From NCBI RefSeq assembly GCF_029893965.1, contig NZ_JARXXP010000011.1, positions 121,205 to 185,204 on the forward strand: a DNA stretch of 64,000 bases, given 5' to 3'. This DNA comes from Paenibacillus sp. PastM-3 (GTDB taxonomy: Bacteria > Bacillota > Bacilli > Paenibacillales > Paenibacillaceae). Numbering within the stretch: the first letter of the stretch is position 1; each line of letters starts with the position of its first letter. Positions 35,127 to 43,930 of the stretch are shown one piece after another. The position numbers were made by a program, and so were the translations under genes. The notes below the pieces were generated by a model. The model did no database searches. It was not told the origin of the DNA and saw only the letters and a program-made list of their open reading frames with translations.

Positions 35127-35467
35127 CACCTACCAGCTCTCCACTTCCCACTTCTCACTTCCCGATCCCCACCTACCCGCTCTCCACTTCCCGCTCTCGA
35201 CTTCCCGCTCCCCACCTACCCGCTCTCCACTTCCCGCTCCCCACCTACCCGCTCTCCACTTCCCGCTTCTCACCTACCCGCTCTCGACTTCCCGCTCCCC
35301 ACCTACCCGCTCTCGACTTCCCGCTCCCCACCTACCCGCTCTCCACTTCCCGCTCCCCACCTACCCGCTCTCCACTTCCCGCTCCCCACCTACCCGCTCT
35401 CCACTTCCCGCTTCTCACCTACCTGCTCTCCACTTCCCGCTCTCCACTTCCCGCTTCTCACCTCCCG
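35127..35467. repeat. 29-bp pyrimidine-rich minisatellite
   Basis: Eight contiguous 29-base units span 35194-35425. Each unit joins two related halves, CTCTCCACTTCCCG (14) and CTCCCCACCTACCCG (15); single changes (TCGACT, CTTCTCACC) mark individual units. Degenerate copies and half-units extend to 35127 and 35467. The top strand is nearly all C, T and A. Because 29 is not a multiple of three and the unit has no stop, all three forward frames stay open. The non-coding gap 34956-35872 contains this array, the motif cluster after it and a terminator. Confidence 0.95.
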
Positions 35468-35485
35468 AATCTAGTTGGATTTTTG

Positions 35486-35660
35486 CCACTTAATTTCTCA
35501 GTTTTCCAGTATTTCAACTCATTAAGTGGAAAATCGTCATCTAATTTAGACCACAAACCCCTTTTAGCACTAAAGTCGGATAATTAAGTGCCGTTTTTCC
35601 AACTAATATTCTATTATTATTGTTAGGAGAAGTATTAAGTGACAAATTTCCACTTAATAC
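35486..35660. repeat. Cluster of ATTAAGTGG motifs in both orientations
   Basis: CCACTTAAT occurs at 35486-35494. ATTAAGTG occurs at 35521, 35583 and 35634, and CACTTAATAC at 35651-35660. The last two make a perfect 10-base inverted repeat, GTATTAAGTG and CACTTAATAC, with a nine-base loop. The block is AT-rich and non-coding. Confidence 0.6.
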
Positions 35661-35801
35661 TTCGATGGCTACCAATACATGGCGGTCAGATCAGATAACA
35701 CATACCGGCCTTCTTATCCAGCACAAATTCATCCGTCACCGGTCCGTCCATTCCCATCTAGACATCACATTTCCTCACGCAACTCAAGCCAAACTCAAAA
35801 A

Positions 35802-35839
35802 AAGCATAAATCAGCACCGTACGGCACTGGTTTATGCTT
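35802..35839 (-). terminator. Terminator of the HAD phosphatase gene
   Basis: AAGCATAAA and TTTATGCTT with inner CAG/CTG pairing around CCGTACGG, followed by U7 on the minus strand. Confidence 0.8.
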
Positions 35840-35872
35840 GGGATGATTATAATGCAATTATGGCCAGAGTTA

Positions 35873-36670
35873 CTAGAGGCAATATTTCACAAGTGCATCC
35901 CGTACGCCATGCTCATTGTTTGTTCCTGTGATTGCATCAGCGGCCGCTTTAACCTCAACTGGAGCATTATCTACGGCAACGCCCAGGCCTGCATAGGTCA
36001 GCATGGAAATATCATTGTAATAGTTACCGATAGCCATAACTTCCTCCTGCGCGATTCCGAGCCTTGCGGCAAGATTCTTGAGCGCATTGCCCTTAGAGGC
36101 TTCATGATGCATGAAATCGGCAAAAAACTCGCCGCTGCGCAGCATATTATACTGCTGGGTCCAGGTGCCCCATTCCCGCATGGCTTCATCCAGTACCGCA
36201 GACTTGGTGAACACTGTAAATTTGACAATCGGCTCGCGGAATTCCTCCCACGCCGGCAGGGATGCCGGCATCATGCGGAAGTGCTCATACATATAGTTGG
36301 CTTCCTTGGTCAGGTTCTCCACGTTGTCCACATACATTTCGAAGGCAGTGCTGACGTCAAAATGAATGTCGTGCTTCCGGCAGTATTCAATATACGGATC
36401 GAGGCCGCGGCCGTCCATCCCGTATTGATCGAGCACCTTGCGGTCACTGACCGATACCGTCGCCCCGCCGTTGTGTCCAAGAACATACCCGGTGAGCCCC
36501 AGCTCCTCCATAAAAGGAATCGAATTCTGCGGGCTGCGGCCGGTGCACAATACGATTTGACCTCCACGGCGCGTAACCTCGGCAATGGCTTCTTTATTTT
36601 CGTCACTCAGCTTATGGTCATCATTCAAGAGCGTTCCGTCAACATCCAGCGCAATCAGCTTGTATTTCAT
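35873..36670 (-). CDS. Cof-type HAD-IIB phosphatase
   Basis: The 265-residue enzyme has the HAD motifs LIALDVDGTLLND (nucleophile Asp and second Asp), VLCTGR (motif II), Lys in the KGNALKNLA segment and GNYYNDISML (motif IV, where Asn replaces the more common Asp: GNYYND rather than GDxxND). The cap type and length match the Cof/YidA subfamily that dephosphorylates sugar phosphates and related metabolites. A site with AAGGATGGTGGGG precedes the ATG. It is monocistronic with its own terminator. Confidence 0.9.
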   Translation of the reverse strand: MKYKLIALDVDGTLLNDDHKLSDENKEAIAEVTRRGGQIVLCTGRSPQNSIPFMEELGLTGYVLGHNGGATVSVSDRKVLDQYGMDGRGLDPYIEYCRKHDIHFDVSTAFEMYVDNVENLTKEANYMYEHFRMMPASLPAWEEFREPIVKFTVFTKSAVLDEAMREWGTWTQQYNMLRSGEFFADFMHHEASKGNALKNLAARLGIAQEEVMAIGNYYNDISMLTYAGLGVAVDNAPVEVKAAADAITGTNNEHGVRDALVKYCL

Positions 36671-36792
36671 ACCCCACCATCCTTGTCTGTCTATTTCTAT
36701 CCGGCTGTATTAAGCAAGCTTATCAAATTCAGGTCAATGATGACCCGTAATTATATTAATCTTATATAAAATCTTCCCTGACGCTCATGCCA

Positions 36793-37563
36793 TCACTCTG
36801 CAACCGCTCCAGCCCCGCCGGTTAACAGTTCTAGTTCAGCGTCTGTCAGCTCCCGGCAGGCTCCCAGCGGCAGGCGCTCATCCAGCTTCAGCTCGCCCAT
36901 CGAGACCCGCTTCAGAAACGTCACCTTTTTGCCGACAGCGATAAACATCCGTTTTACCTGATGGAACTTGCCTTCCGTAATCGTCAGCGAAATGTACGAG
37001 ATGGTCTTGCTTCCGCGTTCGCGGCTGAGAATGCTCAGCTGCGCGGGCAGGGTCACATAACCGTCCTCCAGCTCAACCCCTTTGGCAAAAGCCTCCACAT
37101 CCGCAGCATCCACATCCCCTTCTATGGTAGCTTCATAAGTCTTGGGCACATGCTTGCGCGGGGAGAGCAGCTCATGAGCCAGCTTGCCGTCATTGGTCAG
37201 CAGCAGAAGCCCAACCGTATCCTTATCCAGCCTGCCGACCGGAAAAGGCTCGAACAGGGCATGCTCCGGCTTCAGCAGATCAAGAACCGTCCGGTCCCGT
37301 TTATCCTCTGTAGCTGACAGGACACCGGCCGGTTTGTTCATCATCAGATACACAAATTCCCGGTAGCAGACAACCTCGCCGCCCACCTCAATTAAGTCTT
37401 TATAAGGATCGACATGAAAGCCGCTGTCTTTAACGACAGTGCCGTTCACGGTAATCAAGCCCTGCTTGGCCTGCTTGCGGATATCGCTGCGCGAGCCGAT
37501 GCCCATATGGGACAGCACTTTATCAATGCGCTGCTTCTTGCCGGCATTTCCTGATGCGCTCAT
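36793..37563 (-). CDS. RsuA-family 16S rRNA pseudouridine synthase
   Basis: The enzyme isomerises a uridine in rRNA. It has an N-terminal S4 domain (QRIDKVLSHMGIGSRSDIRKQAKQG) and the pseudouridine synthase core with catalytic GRLDKDTVGLLLLTNDG and the EGKFHQVKRM motif typical of RsuA. The ATG at 37563 follows GGAGGTGG; a longer frame from 37581 would overlap the upstream gene and its own ribosome site. It sits two bases behind the second RsmF-type gene, so the two rRNA-modifying enzymes are co-transcribed. Confidence 0.9.
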   Translation of the reverse strand: MSASGNAGKKQRIDKVLSHMGIGSRSDIRKQAKQGLITVNGTVVKDSGFHVDPYKDLIEVGGEVVCYREFVYLMMNKPAGVLSATEDKRDRTVLDLLKPEHALFEPFPVGRLDKDTVGLLLLTNDGKLAHELLSPRKHVPKTYEATIEGDVDAADVEAFAKGVELEDGYVTLPAQLSILSRERGSKTISYISLTITEGKFHQVKRMFIAVGKKVTFLKRVSMGELKLDERLPLGACRELTDAELELLTGGAGAVAE

Positions 37564-37565
37564 GC

Positions 37566-39083
37566 TTAGGTCCACCTCCATCCTGCGGGATATTCATTCT
37601 TCAGCATACCGTCCTGCCATTTGGCCCAGCCTGCACTGAATCCGTCGATACAGACCAGGACATATCCTTTAGGGGAGCTGCCAGGCCGCACAGCCAGCCG
37701 CTGTTCGGGAACAGCCAGTGTCTCGCCTTTCAGATAGGACACGGCTTCACCGTTTGCGCTGTCCAGGGACAGGCTGCGGAGGCTCTCAGACGGCTTCAGC
37801 GCTGTCGCCAGCGGATGGCCGGGAATGAAGCGGCCGCTGCGCAGCTGGCCCATATACCAGCCCGGACGGATGGTTTTGAGTCCGTCCAGGGCAGAGGAAG
37901 GCAGCGGCGAGAGATACAGATGCTCGCCGAACAGCACCGGGAAGCCCGCCGGCTGCCAGCCGAGCTGCTCCCGGCAGAACCCGGCGAACGCGGCCAGCGC
38001 CGCTTCCTCGCCGGAGCCCTGCGGCCGCTGCCCGCGCGCGCCGCCGCCTTTGCCTTGACCGCGGCCGGCTTTGGCCTCGCGGTCCCTGCCGCCGCCCGCC
38101 TTGGCCGGCCGGGCGGCTGAACCGCCCTTGCTGCGCACGGAAGCCTGGAGCGCGGTATCCGCGTCCCCGGCACTTCCTGGCGCAGCAGCACTGCCTTCAT
38201 GGCGCAGCACCGCCATGAAATGGCCCTCGCCCTTGACCTTGTGCGGCCACAGCCGCGCGGCCTCGGGGAGCCCGCCCAGGCCCGGCGCGAACCAGCCGGC
38301 CCCGCCCGCCGGGACCGCCGTAAACTGCGGATGCCCGGCGAGGAATTCCAGGATCGACCCTTCATTCTCCTCCGGGGCAAAGGTGCAGGTTGAGTATACG
38401 ATTGTACCGCCCGGCTTCAGCGCATCTGCTGCCGCGAGCAGAATCTCCCGCTGCATGTCGGCATACTTCCGGGGGGTGCCCGGCTCCCACTGCTTCACCA
38501 TGTCCTCGTCTTTACGGAACATGCCTTCTCCGGAGCAGGGGGCATCGATCAGAATCCGGTCAAAAAAACCGGGAAAAGCCGCAGCAATCCGCTCAGGGCT
38601 CTCGTTCAGCACGATACCGTTCCTTACGCCGTACAGCTCCAGGTTTTTGGCCAGTGCCTTGGTCCGGTCCGGATGGAGATCATTGCTGATCAGCAGTCCT
38701 GTGCCCTGCAGCTTCGCGGCGATCTGGGTGGACTTGCCTCCGGGCGCAGCACACAGATCGAGTACCCGGTCACCGGGCTGCACATCCAGCAGTTCAACCG
38801 GCGCCATTGCGCTTGGCTCCTGAATGTAGTACAGACCGGCATGGTAATATGGATGCTTGCCCGGCCGGGCGCCTTCTTCCGTATAGAAGCCTGTAGGACA
38901 CCATGGGATAGGCTCAAGGCCAAACGGCGAGCGTTCGAGCAGCTCCTGAACCGTAATTTTCAGTGTATTGACACGGATACCCGCATAAGGGGTCTCCTTA
39001 TAGGTTTCCGCAAATTGCTCATATTCTGTTCCCAGCAGCTCTTTCATCCGCTCTGTGAAAGTGCCGGGCAGTTGTGCTGCCAT
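37566..39083 (-). CDS. RsmF-type rRNA cytosine-C5 methyltransferase (copy 2)
   Basis: This 505-residue paralogue of the enzyme at 33.4 kb has DLCAAPGGKSTQIAAKL, IDAPCSGEGMFRKDED and YSTCTFAPEENEG. It differs by a low-complexity Gly/Ala/Arg/Lys linker of about 65 residues (KAGGGRDREAKAGRGQGKG) between the methyltransferase and the C-terminal RNA-binding part, encoded by very GC-rich DNA (about 37.9-38.2 kb). GGAGG lies eight bases before the ATG. It is followed closely by the RsuA-type gene. The linker may bind RNA or simply be flexible. Confidence 0.9.
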   Translation of the reverse strand: MAAQLPGTFTERMKELLGTEYEQFAETYKETPYAGIRVNTLKITVQELLERSPFGLEPIPWCPTGFYTEEGARPGKHPYYHAGLYYIQEPSAMAPVELLDVQPGDRVLDLCAAPGGKSTQIAAKLQGTGLLISNDLHPDRTKALAKNLELYGVRNGIVLNESPERIAAAFPGFFDRILIDAPCSGEGMFRKDEDMVKQWEPGTPRKYADMQREILLAAADALKPGGTIVYSTCTFAPEENEGSILEFLAGHPQFTAVPAGGAGWFAPGLGGLPEAARLWPHKVKGEGHFMAVLRHEGSAAAPGSAGDADTALQASVRSKGGSAARPAKAGGGRDREAKAGRGQGKGGGARGQRPQGSGEEAALAAFAGFCREQLGWQPAGFPVLFGEHLYLSPLPSSALDGLKTIRPGWYMGQLRSGRFIPGHPLATALKPSESLRSLSLDSANGEAVSYLKGETLAVPEQRLAVRPGSSPKGYVLVCIDGFSAGWAKWQDGMLKNEYPAGWRWT

Positions 39084-39132
39084 GATGCCGTCCTCCTGCT
39101 TGTATTACCTGGATTTTGGGAATTAATAATCA

Positions 39133-39170
39133 AGGAACACCCCTGCGGGTGCTCCTGATTAGGTGTTCCT
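39133..39170 (-). terminator. Hairpin after the DUF309 gene, with an alternative fold
   Basis: AGGAACACC pairs perfectly with GGTGTTCCT, flanked on both sides by ATTAAT. The same left arm can pair instead with the nearer GGGTGCTCCT. Weak U-tract, so termination is not certain. Confidence 0.55.
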
Positions 39171-39182
39171 ATTAATACGTGG

Positions 39183-39635
39183 TTATTTGCGGTGCTTCCC
39201 CGCTGGTCTTTGCGGGCCGCGCCGCTGCGGGTTGTTAGGCACGATGCCTGAGGCAGCCCGCTCTACTTCCTGCGCAAGCGCAGGGTCGAGAACTTCAATC
39301 GTCAGGTCGTAATAGGCAAACGGCCTTTCAGCGTAATGGTTAAGCTGTGAAGCATACAGCCCTACCTCTTGTACCAGCTTGGCTAGATTAATGCCCAGCG
39401 TGTCGCCCGGATAGGCTCCCAGCACGCCGTACGACCGGTTCATCATGATCATGCCGCCGCGCACATTGCCGTTACGGAAATGATACAATCCGACCGCCAC
39501 CTGCAGCAGCGCTTTGTATAGAGGGTCTTTGTCTTTTTCGAGCCACAGCTCTTCCAGCACCTCATGACATTCGAAATAATCCCTGTCCCGGTTGAAGTAG
39601 ACCAGGTATGCCAGGTACAGCGGTTCATAGGCCAT
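39183..39635 (-). CDS. DUF309 domain protein
   Basis: The 150-residue protein has the DUF309 hallmark FECHEVLEELWLEKDKDPLYKALLQVAVGLYH, an all-helical fold with conserved His, Glu and Trp. Function of the family is unknown. I chose the ATG at 39635 (MAYEPLYLAYL), which overlaps the end of the alarmone synthetase gene by 11 bases; the longer frame to 39659 gives an odd N-terminus. The tail (RRGPQRPAGKHRK) is basic. Overlap and shared direction argue that it is co-translated with the synthetase, which may hint at a role near nucleotide signalling. Confidence 0.85.
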   Translation of the reverse strand: MAYEPLYLAYLVYFNRDRDYFECHEVLEELWLEKDKDPLYKALLQVAVGLYHFRNGNVRGGMIMMNRSYGVLGAYPGDTLGINLAKLVQEVGLYASQLNHYAERPFAYYDLTIEVLDPALAQEVERAASGIVPNNPQRRGPQRPAGKHRK

Positions 39636-40437
39636 CCGGCAGACTATCCTTCTTGGCATTCGAGATCAGTTCACGCACATGCTCCAGCAGCTGCTTCATC
39701 GCTTCCATGTCATGGGTCTGCCAGATTTCATTAAAGCGGTTCTGGCTCTCAATCGCCTCATTCACCAGATGATAGAAATACAGCTGGTGAATCGCGGTGA
39801 GAACCTGTGTGGTTGTATTGGAGTTTTCCTCGAATAGCTTCTGCGCTTCCAGAATTTCTTCGCGGATGCTGGACATTTCACTGTCCAGAATCGACGCGGC
39901 TTCTGCTGCCGTCTTCAGGCGTACCCGCATTTCATCCGGCAGGCTTTCACGGTATTTATAGTTCAGGGAATGCTCGATGGTGGCCCAGAAATTCATTGCC
40001 AGCGTGCGGATCTGAATTTCGGCCAGTACGATCTTTTGTCCCAGGGCAGTCTGTACCGGATATTTAATAATCATATGGAAGCTGCGGTAGCCGCTTTCCT
40101 TATAATTGGTGATGTAATCCTTCTCATACAGCACTTCCAGATCCTTGCGGGCACGGATATATTCCGCCACTCTGCGGATGTCCTCGACGAACTGGCACAT
40201 GATGCGGATGCCGGCGATATCCTCAATGCCTGTCTCCAGATCCTCCATCTTCACGTTCAGGCGCTTGGCTTTTTCCAGAATGCTGGACAGCCGCTTTACA
40301 CGTCCGGTTACAAATTCGATCGGCGTGTATTCCTCTCTCTTTTTGAGCTCCGAGCGCATTGTTTTGAATTTAACCTTGAGTTCCTCCACAGTCTGTTCAT
40401 ATGGAAGCAAAAATGTTCCCCAGTCCCTGCCGTCCAT
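39625..40437 (-). CDS. Small alarmone synthetase (RelQ/YjbM-type GTP pyrophosphokinase)
   Basis: The enzyme transfers pyrophosphate from ATP to GDP/GTP to make (p)ppGpp. The 270-residue protein has a synthetase domain only, with GRVKRLSSILEKAKR, DIAGIRIMCQF, NYKESGYRSFHMII and AEIQIRTLAMNFWATIEHSLNYKY. The hydrolase HD domain is absent. It is about 60 residues longer than YjbM, with a C-terminal helical extension. The start at 40437 follows AGGAGG; the longer frame to 40458 contains that site. It follows pyrD by 28 bases and overlaps the DUF309 gene. Confidence 0.9.
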   Translation of the reverse strand: MDGRDWGTFLLPYEQTVEELKVKFKTMRSELKKREEYTPIEFVTGRVKRLSSILEKAKRLNVKMEDLETGIEDIAGIRIMCQFVEDIRRVAEYIRARKDLEVLYEKDYITNYKESGYRSFHMIIKYPVQTALGQKIVLAEIQIRTLAMNFWATIEHSLNYKYRESLPDEMRVRLKTAAEAASILDSEMSSIREEILEAQKLFEENSNTTTQVLTAIHQLYFYHLVNEAIESQNRFNEIWQTHDMEAMKQLLEHVRELISNAKKDSLPDGL

Positions 40438-40465
40438 CGCCTTCGTCCTCCTGTCCATTCATCCT

Positions 40466-41560
40466 TCAGTGATGATCGGCGCCCACCGCTTCCCGGATAT
40501 GAGAGAATCCGTCCCGCCGCAGCAGCTGCCGTAATCCGGCATGCAGCCGGCGGTTAACCTCCGGTCCTTCATAGATGAGCGCCGTATAAATTTCAACCAG
40601 GCTTGCGCCTGCCCGGATCTTGTCATACGCATCCTGGCTGCTGAATATTCCGCCTGAGCCGATAATCGGCAGCTTGCCGCCGGTCTGGCGGTAAATGCTG
40701 CGGATAATTTCCGTTGACCGGTCCCTGAGCGGCTTGCCGCTCAGCCCTCCCGTTTCTCCGGCTTTATCGCTGGTCAGCCCCTCACGGCTTAGCGTAGTGT
40801 TAGTGGCAATAACACCGTCTACTCCAGCTTCTGAAAGCGTATGTACCATAAATTCCAGCTCGCTGTCGCTGACATCCGGAGCAATCTTGACCAGCAGGCT
40901 TTTGGCTTTTCCGCTCTTGCTGTGCTGGACCGCCATTTCCTCCTTCACCTCAGAGAGCAGCTTCGACAATTCACTGCCATGCTGCAGACTTCGCAGGTCC
41001 GGCGTATTCGGCGAGCTGATATTAACCACAAAAAAATCACCGTACGGATACAGCGTGCGGATACACTTGCGGTAATCCTCATGCGCTGTTTCATTCGGAG
41101 TGGATTTGTTGCGCCCGATATTGACTGCTACCGGTATTCTGCGCTGCTTGAGCCCTTTCAGGCGATCCGCCATCGCCTCAGCACCCTCATTATTGAAGCC
41201 CATCCGGTTGATGAGCGCTTCGTCAGGAATCAGACGGAACAGTCTTGGACTGTCGTTGCCCGGCTGTCCTACCGGCGTTACTGTGCCGACCTCCATAAAG
41301 CCGAAGCCGATGGAGGAGAAGCCGCCGACCGCCTCCGCATTCTTGTCGAGACCGGCCGCAAGGCCGACCGGTGTAGGGAAATGCACACCGAACAAATCAA
41401 CTGCCATATCCGCAGTTTCGGGGACTCCGTACATAAGCCGCATTGCTGCGCTGCCGCCGGGAACAAATAATGCTTTATTTAATCCGCCGATTACGAGATG
41501 ATGCGCTTTTTCCGGGTCCATTTTAAAGAAAATAGGTTTGCCTAAATGCCGATACAGCAA
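40466..41560 (-). CDS. pyrD: Dihydroorotate dehydrogenase, quinone-dependent (class 2)
   Basis: PyrD oxidises dihydroorotate to orotate in pyrimidine synthesis. This 364-residue protein has the class 2 features: an N-terminal membrane-binding helix region (YRHLGKPIFFKMDPEKAHHL), GLAAGLDKNAEAVGGF, INRMGFNNEGAE, VVNISSPNTPDLR with the catalytic Ser, and IIGSGGI for FMN binding. Many Firmicutes instead use the class 1B PyrD/PyrK enzyme, so the quinone type is notable. The start is a TTG preceded by AAGGAG at eight bases. It heads the operon with the alarmone synthetase. Confidence 0.93.
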   Translation of the reverse strand: MLYRHLGKPIFFKMDPEKAHHLVIGGLNKALFVPGGSAAMRLMYGVPETADMAVDLFGVHFPTPVGLAAGLDKNAEAVGGFSSIGFGFMEVGTVTPVGQPGNDSPRLFRLIPDEALINRMGFNNEGAEAMADRLKGLKQRRIPVAVNIGRNKSTPNETAHEDYRKCIRTLYPYGDFFVVNISSPNTPDLRSLQHGSELSKLLSEVKEEMAVQHSKSGKAKSLLVKIAPDVSDSELEFMVHTLSEAGVDGVIATNTTLSREGLTSDKAGETGGLSGKPLRDRSTEIIRSIYRQTGGKLPIIGSGGIFSSQDAYDKIRAGASLVEIYTALIYEGPEVNRRLHAGLRQLLRRDGFSHIREAVGADHH

Positions 41561-41770
41561 CGTTCTCGCTCCTTCAAGGGATCACCCGAATCGTCCTCCG
41601 ATTCCCCGTTTCATTAGTTTTCTTCTTAATTTTATCCGTTTCCGGGCGAAAAGAAAAGTTTTTTACCCTGCTGATCTTCCATGCTGAGGCCGGGAGTATA
41701 GTAATTTTCATCCAAACCCATTACAATGTAAGGGTAATCACCGATAAAGAGAGAAAGAGGGATGGCTATT

Positions 41771-41908
41771 ATGTCAACAAAACGCAAACCTCCAACACTT
41801 CAGCAGAAGAAAGAAGAAGTGAACCGCAAAGCAATTCTGTGGATTAGTGCAAGTCTGGTCCTGCTGATTCTTCTGATTATCGTTCTGTTTCTGGTAGCGG
41901 GCAACTAA
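41771..41908 (+). CDS. Small single-pass membrane protein, 45 residues
   Basis: ATG at 41771 follows AGAGGG by nine bases; an in-frame ATG at 41762 lies too close to that site. The product has a basic head (TKRKPPTLQQKKEEVNRK) and one membrane helix (LWISASLVLLILLIIVLFLV) near the C-terminus. I do not recognise it. It is below the usual size cut-off. Its last four bases overlap the stop of the convergent L,D-transpeptidase gene. A cytoplasmic basic head with a C-terminal anchor suggests membrane attachment to an acidic partner; this is a guess. Confidence 0.65.
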   Translation: MSTKRKPPTLQQKKEEVNRKAILWISASLVLLILLIIVLFLVAGN

Positions 41909-43350
41909 TTTAGCCAGTGGTAGACTTTATTGGGGTTCGTCTGATTGCCGGGTGCTTCTGAAGGATAACGATCCGCAGGAACCAGCAGTTCTTCAGGCAG
42001 ACCCCCTTTACTTATCTGCACCTTCGTGCCCATCGGAACCATGGCGAATAACTCCTCCACATCCTCACGGCTCATCCGGATACAGCCCAGCGATTCATCC
42101 TTGCCGATGCTCTCCGGCTCATCTGTTCCATGAATGGCATAATTGCTGTCCGAGAGCTGCATTCCCCTGCTGCCGAATTCCCCGTTGTCGCGCCCGTTAG
42201 GGTTCACTACCTTATCTGTGATGGTAAAAGCCCCCTCCGGCGTCCTGGCGCCGCCCAGTCCCACTTCATAATTCCTTAGAATAACGGAGCCGCTGGTGAC
42301 TGCCAGGCGGTGATTTTGCTTATCTACTATTATAGTGAGCGGTCCGGTAAAAAAGGGCAGCTCCTGCCCTCCGCTTCCGGCGGCGGCAGCATTACCTCCG
42401 GCGGCTTCCCCGCTGCCGGCAGCCGGTTCCTTACCGCCCGGGTCTGCCGGAAGCTGCTGTGCCGCTCCTTTGGCTGCCGCACTCCGTACAGAAGCGAATT
42501 TCTCCTTCATCAGCGGAGTAGTTCCGCCCAGCCAATTACCGGGAAAAGCACCGGTCAGTACGGCGAGGGATTGCGGAAGATTGCCTTTGCTGCCCTTATA
42601 AGCACGCATAGCGCTCCACAGCACAGCCAATTGCTCCTGCTGCCGCTGCCACTGTTCAGCCTGCTGCTGCAAGGCTTCGGCTTCGGGCGGCTCACAGTAG
42701 CAGGTCGCCTTGTCATAGGACTGGTATACTGCGCGGCCCTGGCCGCTCTGGACCACGGTTGCGGCCAGCGGAAGCTTTTCTTTCCATAGCAGCCATTTCC
42801 CGGAGCGCTCCATCGCCAGGATTGCTGTAGCTGACCGGGCTCCGTCCTTCAGCAGCTGCGCAATCGCCGCGCCTGAGGCTGCGGTGCCACCGCCCAGCGC
42901 CGTGAAAGCCAGCCCTGGCTCCTGCTCTTCAGGTGCATTCGTCTGATCTGTTCCGGTTTTATCCGCTGCAGGTTCTGCAGAAGCGTCGGCCGCTTCACTA
43001 AGCAACGACGCCAGAGCTGCCCCTGCCCCCACGTCCGTGCCGGCCGGAACTGCGGACGGCAGGAACACGAGCAGGGCAAGTGCCAGCGCAACCAGCAGCC
43101 GGCGTTTGCGGAGCCTGGCCTGGTGGCGTTCATGCTCCGCCTTGAGCAGGCCATCCTCATATTCACGCAGCATGTCTGCCGGAACTTTACTGCGTTCAAA
43201 TGCTTCATACACTTCTCCGGCCTGATTGAAGCAATAGTTTGCCTTTCCCTGCTGGCCGTTCTTATAGTATTCCTTACCAAGCAAGTACCATGCCATCTTG
43301 TTATCGGGGTGCATTTGGACATAAGCCTTGAGATGCTGCGAATTTTTCAT
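41905..43350 (-). CDS. L,D-transpeptidase with N-terminal TPR-like region
   Basis: The C-terminal YkuD domain has GGARTPEGAFTITDK and the catalytic HGTDEPESIGKDESLGCIRM (His and Cys). Such enzymes form 3-3 peptidoglycan cross-links. The 481-residue protein starts with TPR-like helices (HPDNKMAWYLLGKEYYKNGQQGKANYCF) that should be cytoplasmic, then one membrane helix (LLVALALALLVFLPSAVP, about residues 85-102), a long Ala/Gln/Gly-rich extracellular spacer, and the catalytic domain. Having a cytoplasmic TPR on a wall enzyme is unusual. Monocistronic as far as can be seen. Confidence 0.87.
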   Translation of the reverse strand: MKNSQHLKAYVQMHPDNKMAWYLLGKEYYKNGQQGKANYCFNQAGEVYEAFERSKVPADMLREYEDGLLKAEHERHQARLRKRRLLVALALALLVFLPSAVPAGTDVGAGAALASLLSEAADASAEPAADKTGTDQTNAPEEQEPGLAFTALGGGTAASGAAIAQLLKDGARSATAILAMERSGKWLLWKEKLPLAATVVQSGQGRAVYQSYDKATCYCEPPEAEALQQQAEQWQRQQEQLAVLWSAMRAYKGSKGNLPQSLAVLTGAFPGNWLGGTTPLMKEKFASVRSAAAKGAAQQLPADPGGKEPAAGSGEAAGGNAAAAGSGGQELPFFTGPLTIIVDKQNHRLAVTSGSVILRNYEVGLGGARTPEGAFTITDKVVNPNGRDNGEFGSRGMQLSDSNYAIHGTDEPESIGKDESLGCIRMSREDVEELFAMVPMGTKVQISKGGLPEELLVPADRYPSEAPGNQTNPNKVYHWLN

Positions 43351-43406
43351 CGGGGCCTCCGCGGGTAATGGATTCTTTATACCTTATATCGGCTTGTCCA
43401 TGAAAA

Positions 43407-43448
43407 AAAGACATCCCCGCCGGTCAAAGCCGGCGTAAAGATGTCTTT
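43407..43448 (-). terminator. Terminator of the ferredoxin gene
   Basis: AAAGACATC and GATGTCTTT enclose a GCCGG/CCGGC inner stem, followed by U7 on the minus strand. Confidence 0.8.
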
Positions 43449-43528
43449 ATGTGCATACAAGAATCAAATATAAGCCTGTATCTTATATCCGGCCCTCATA
43501 TCCGGTGCGAAACCGCCAGCCTGTAAGA

Positions 43529-43930
<402 letters not shown>

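Noticed and set aside
34980..35587. Three overlapping long forward reading frames in the minisatellite
   Set aside because: They arise only because the 29-bp unit lacks stops in every frame; codon use, composition and lack of ribosome sites show they are not genes.
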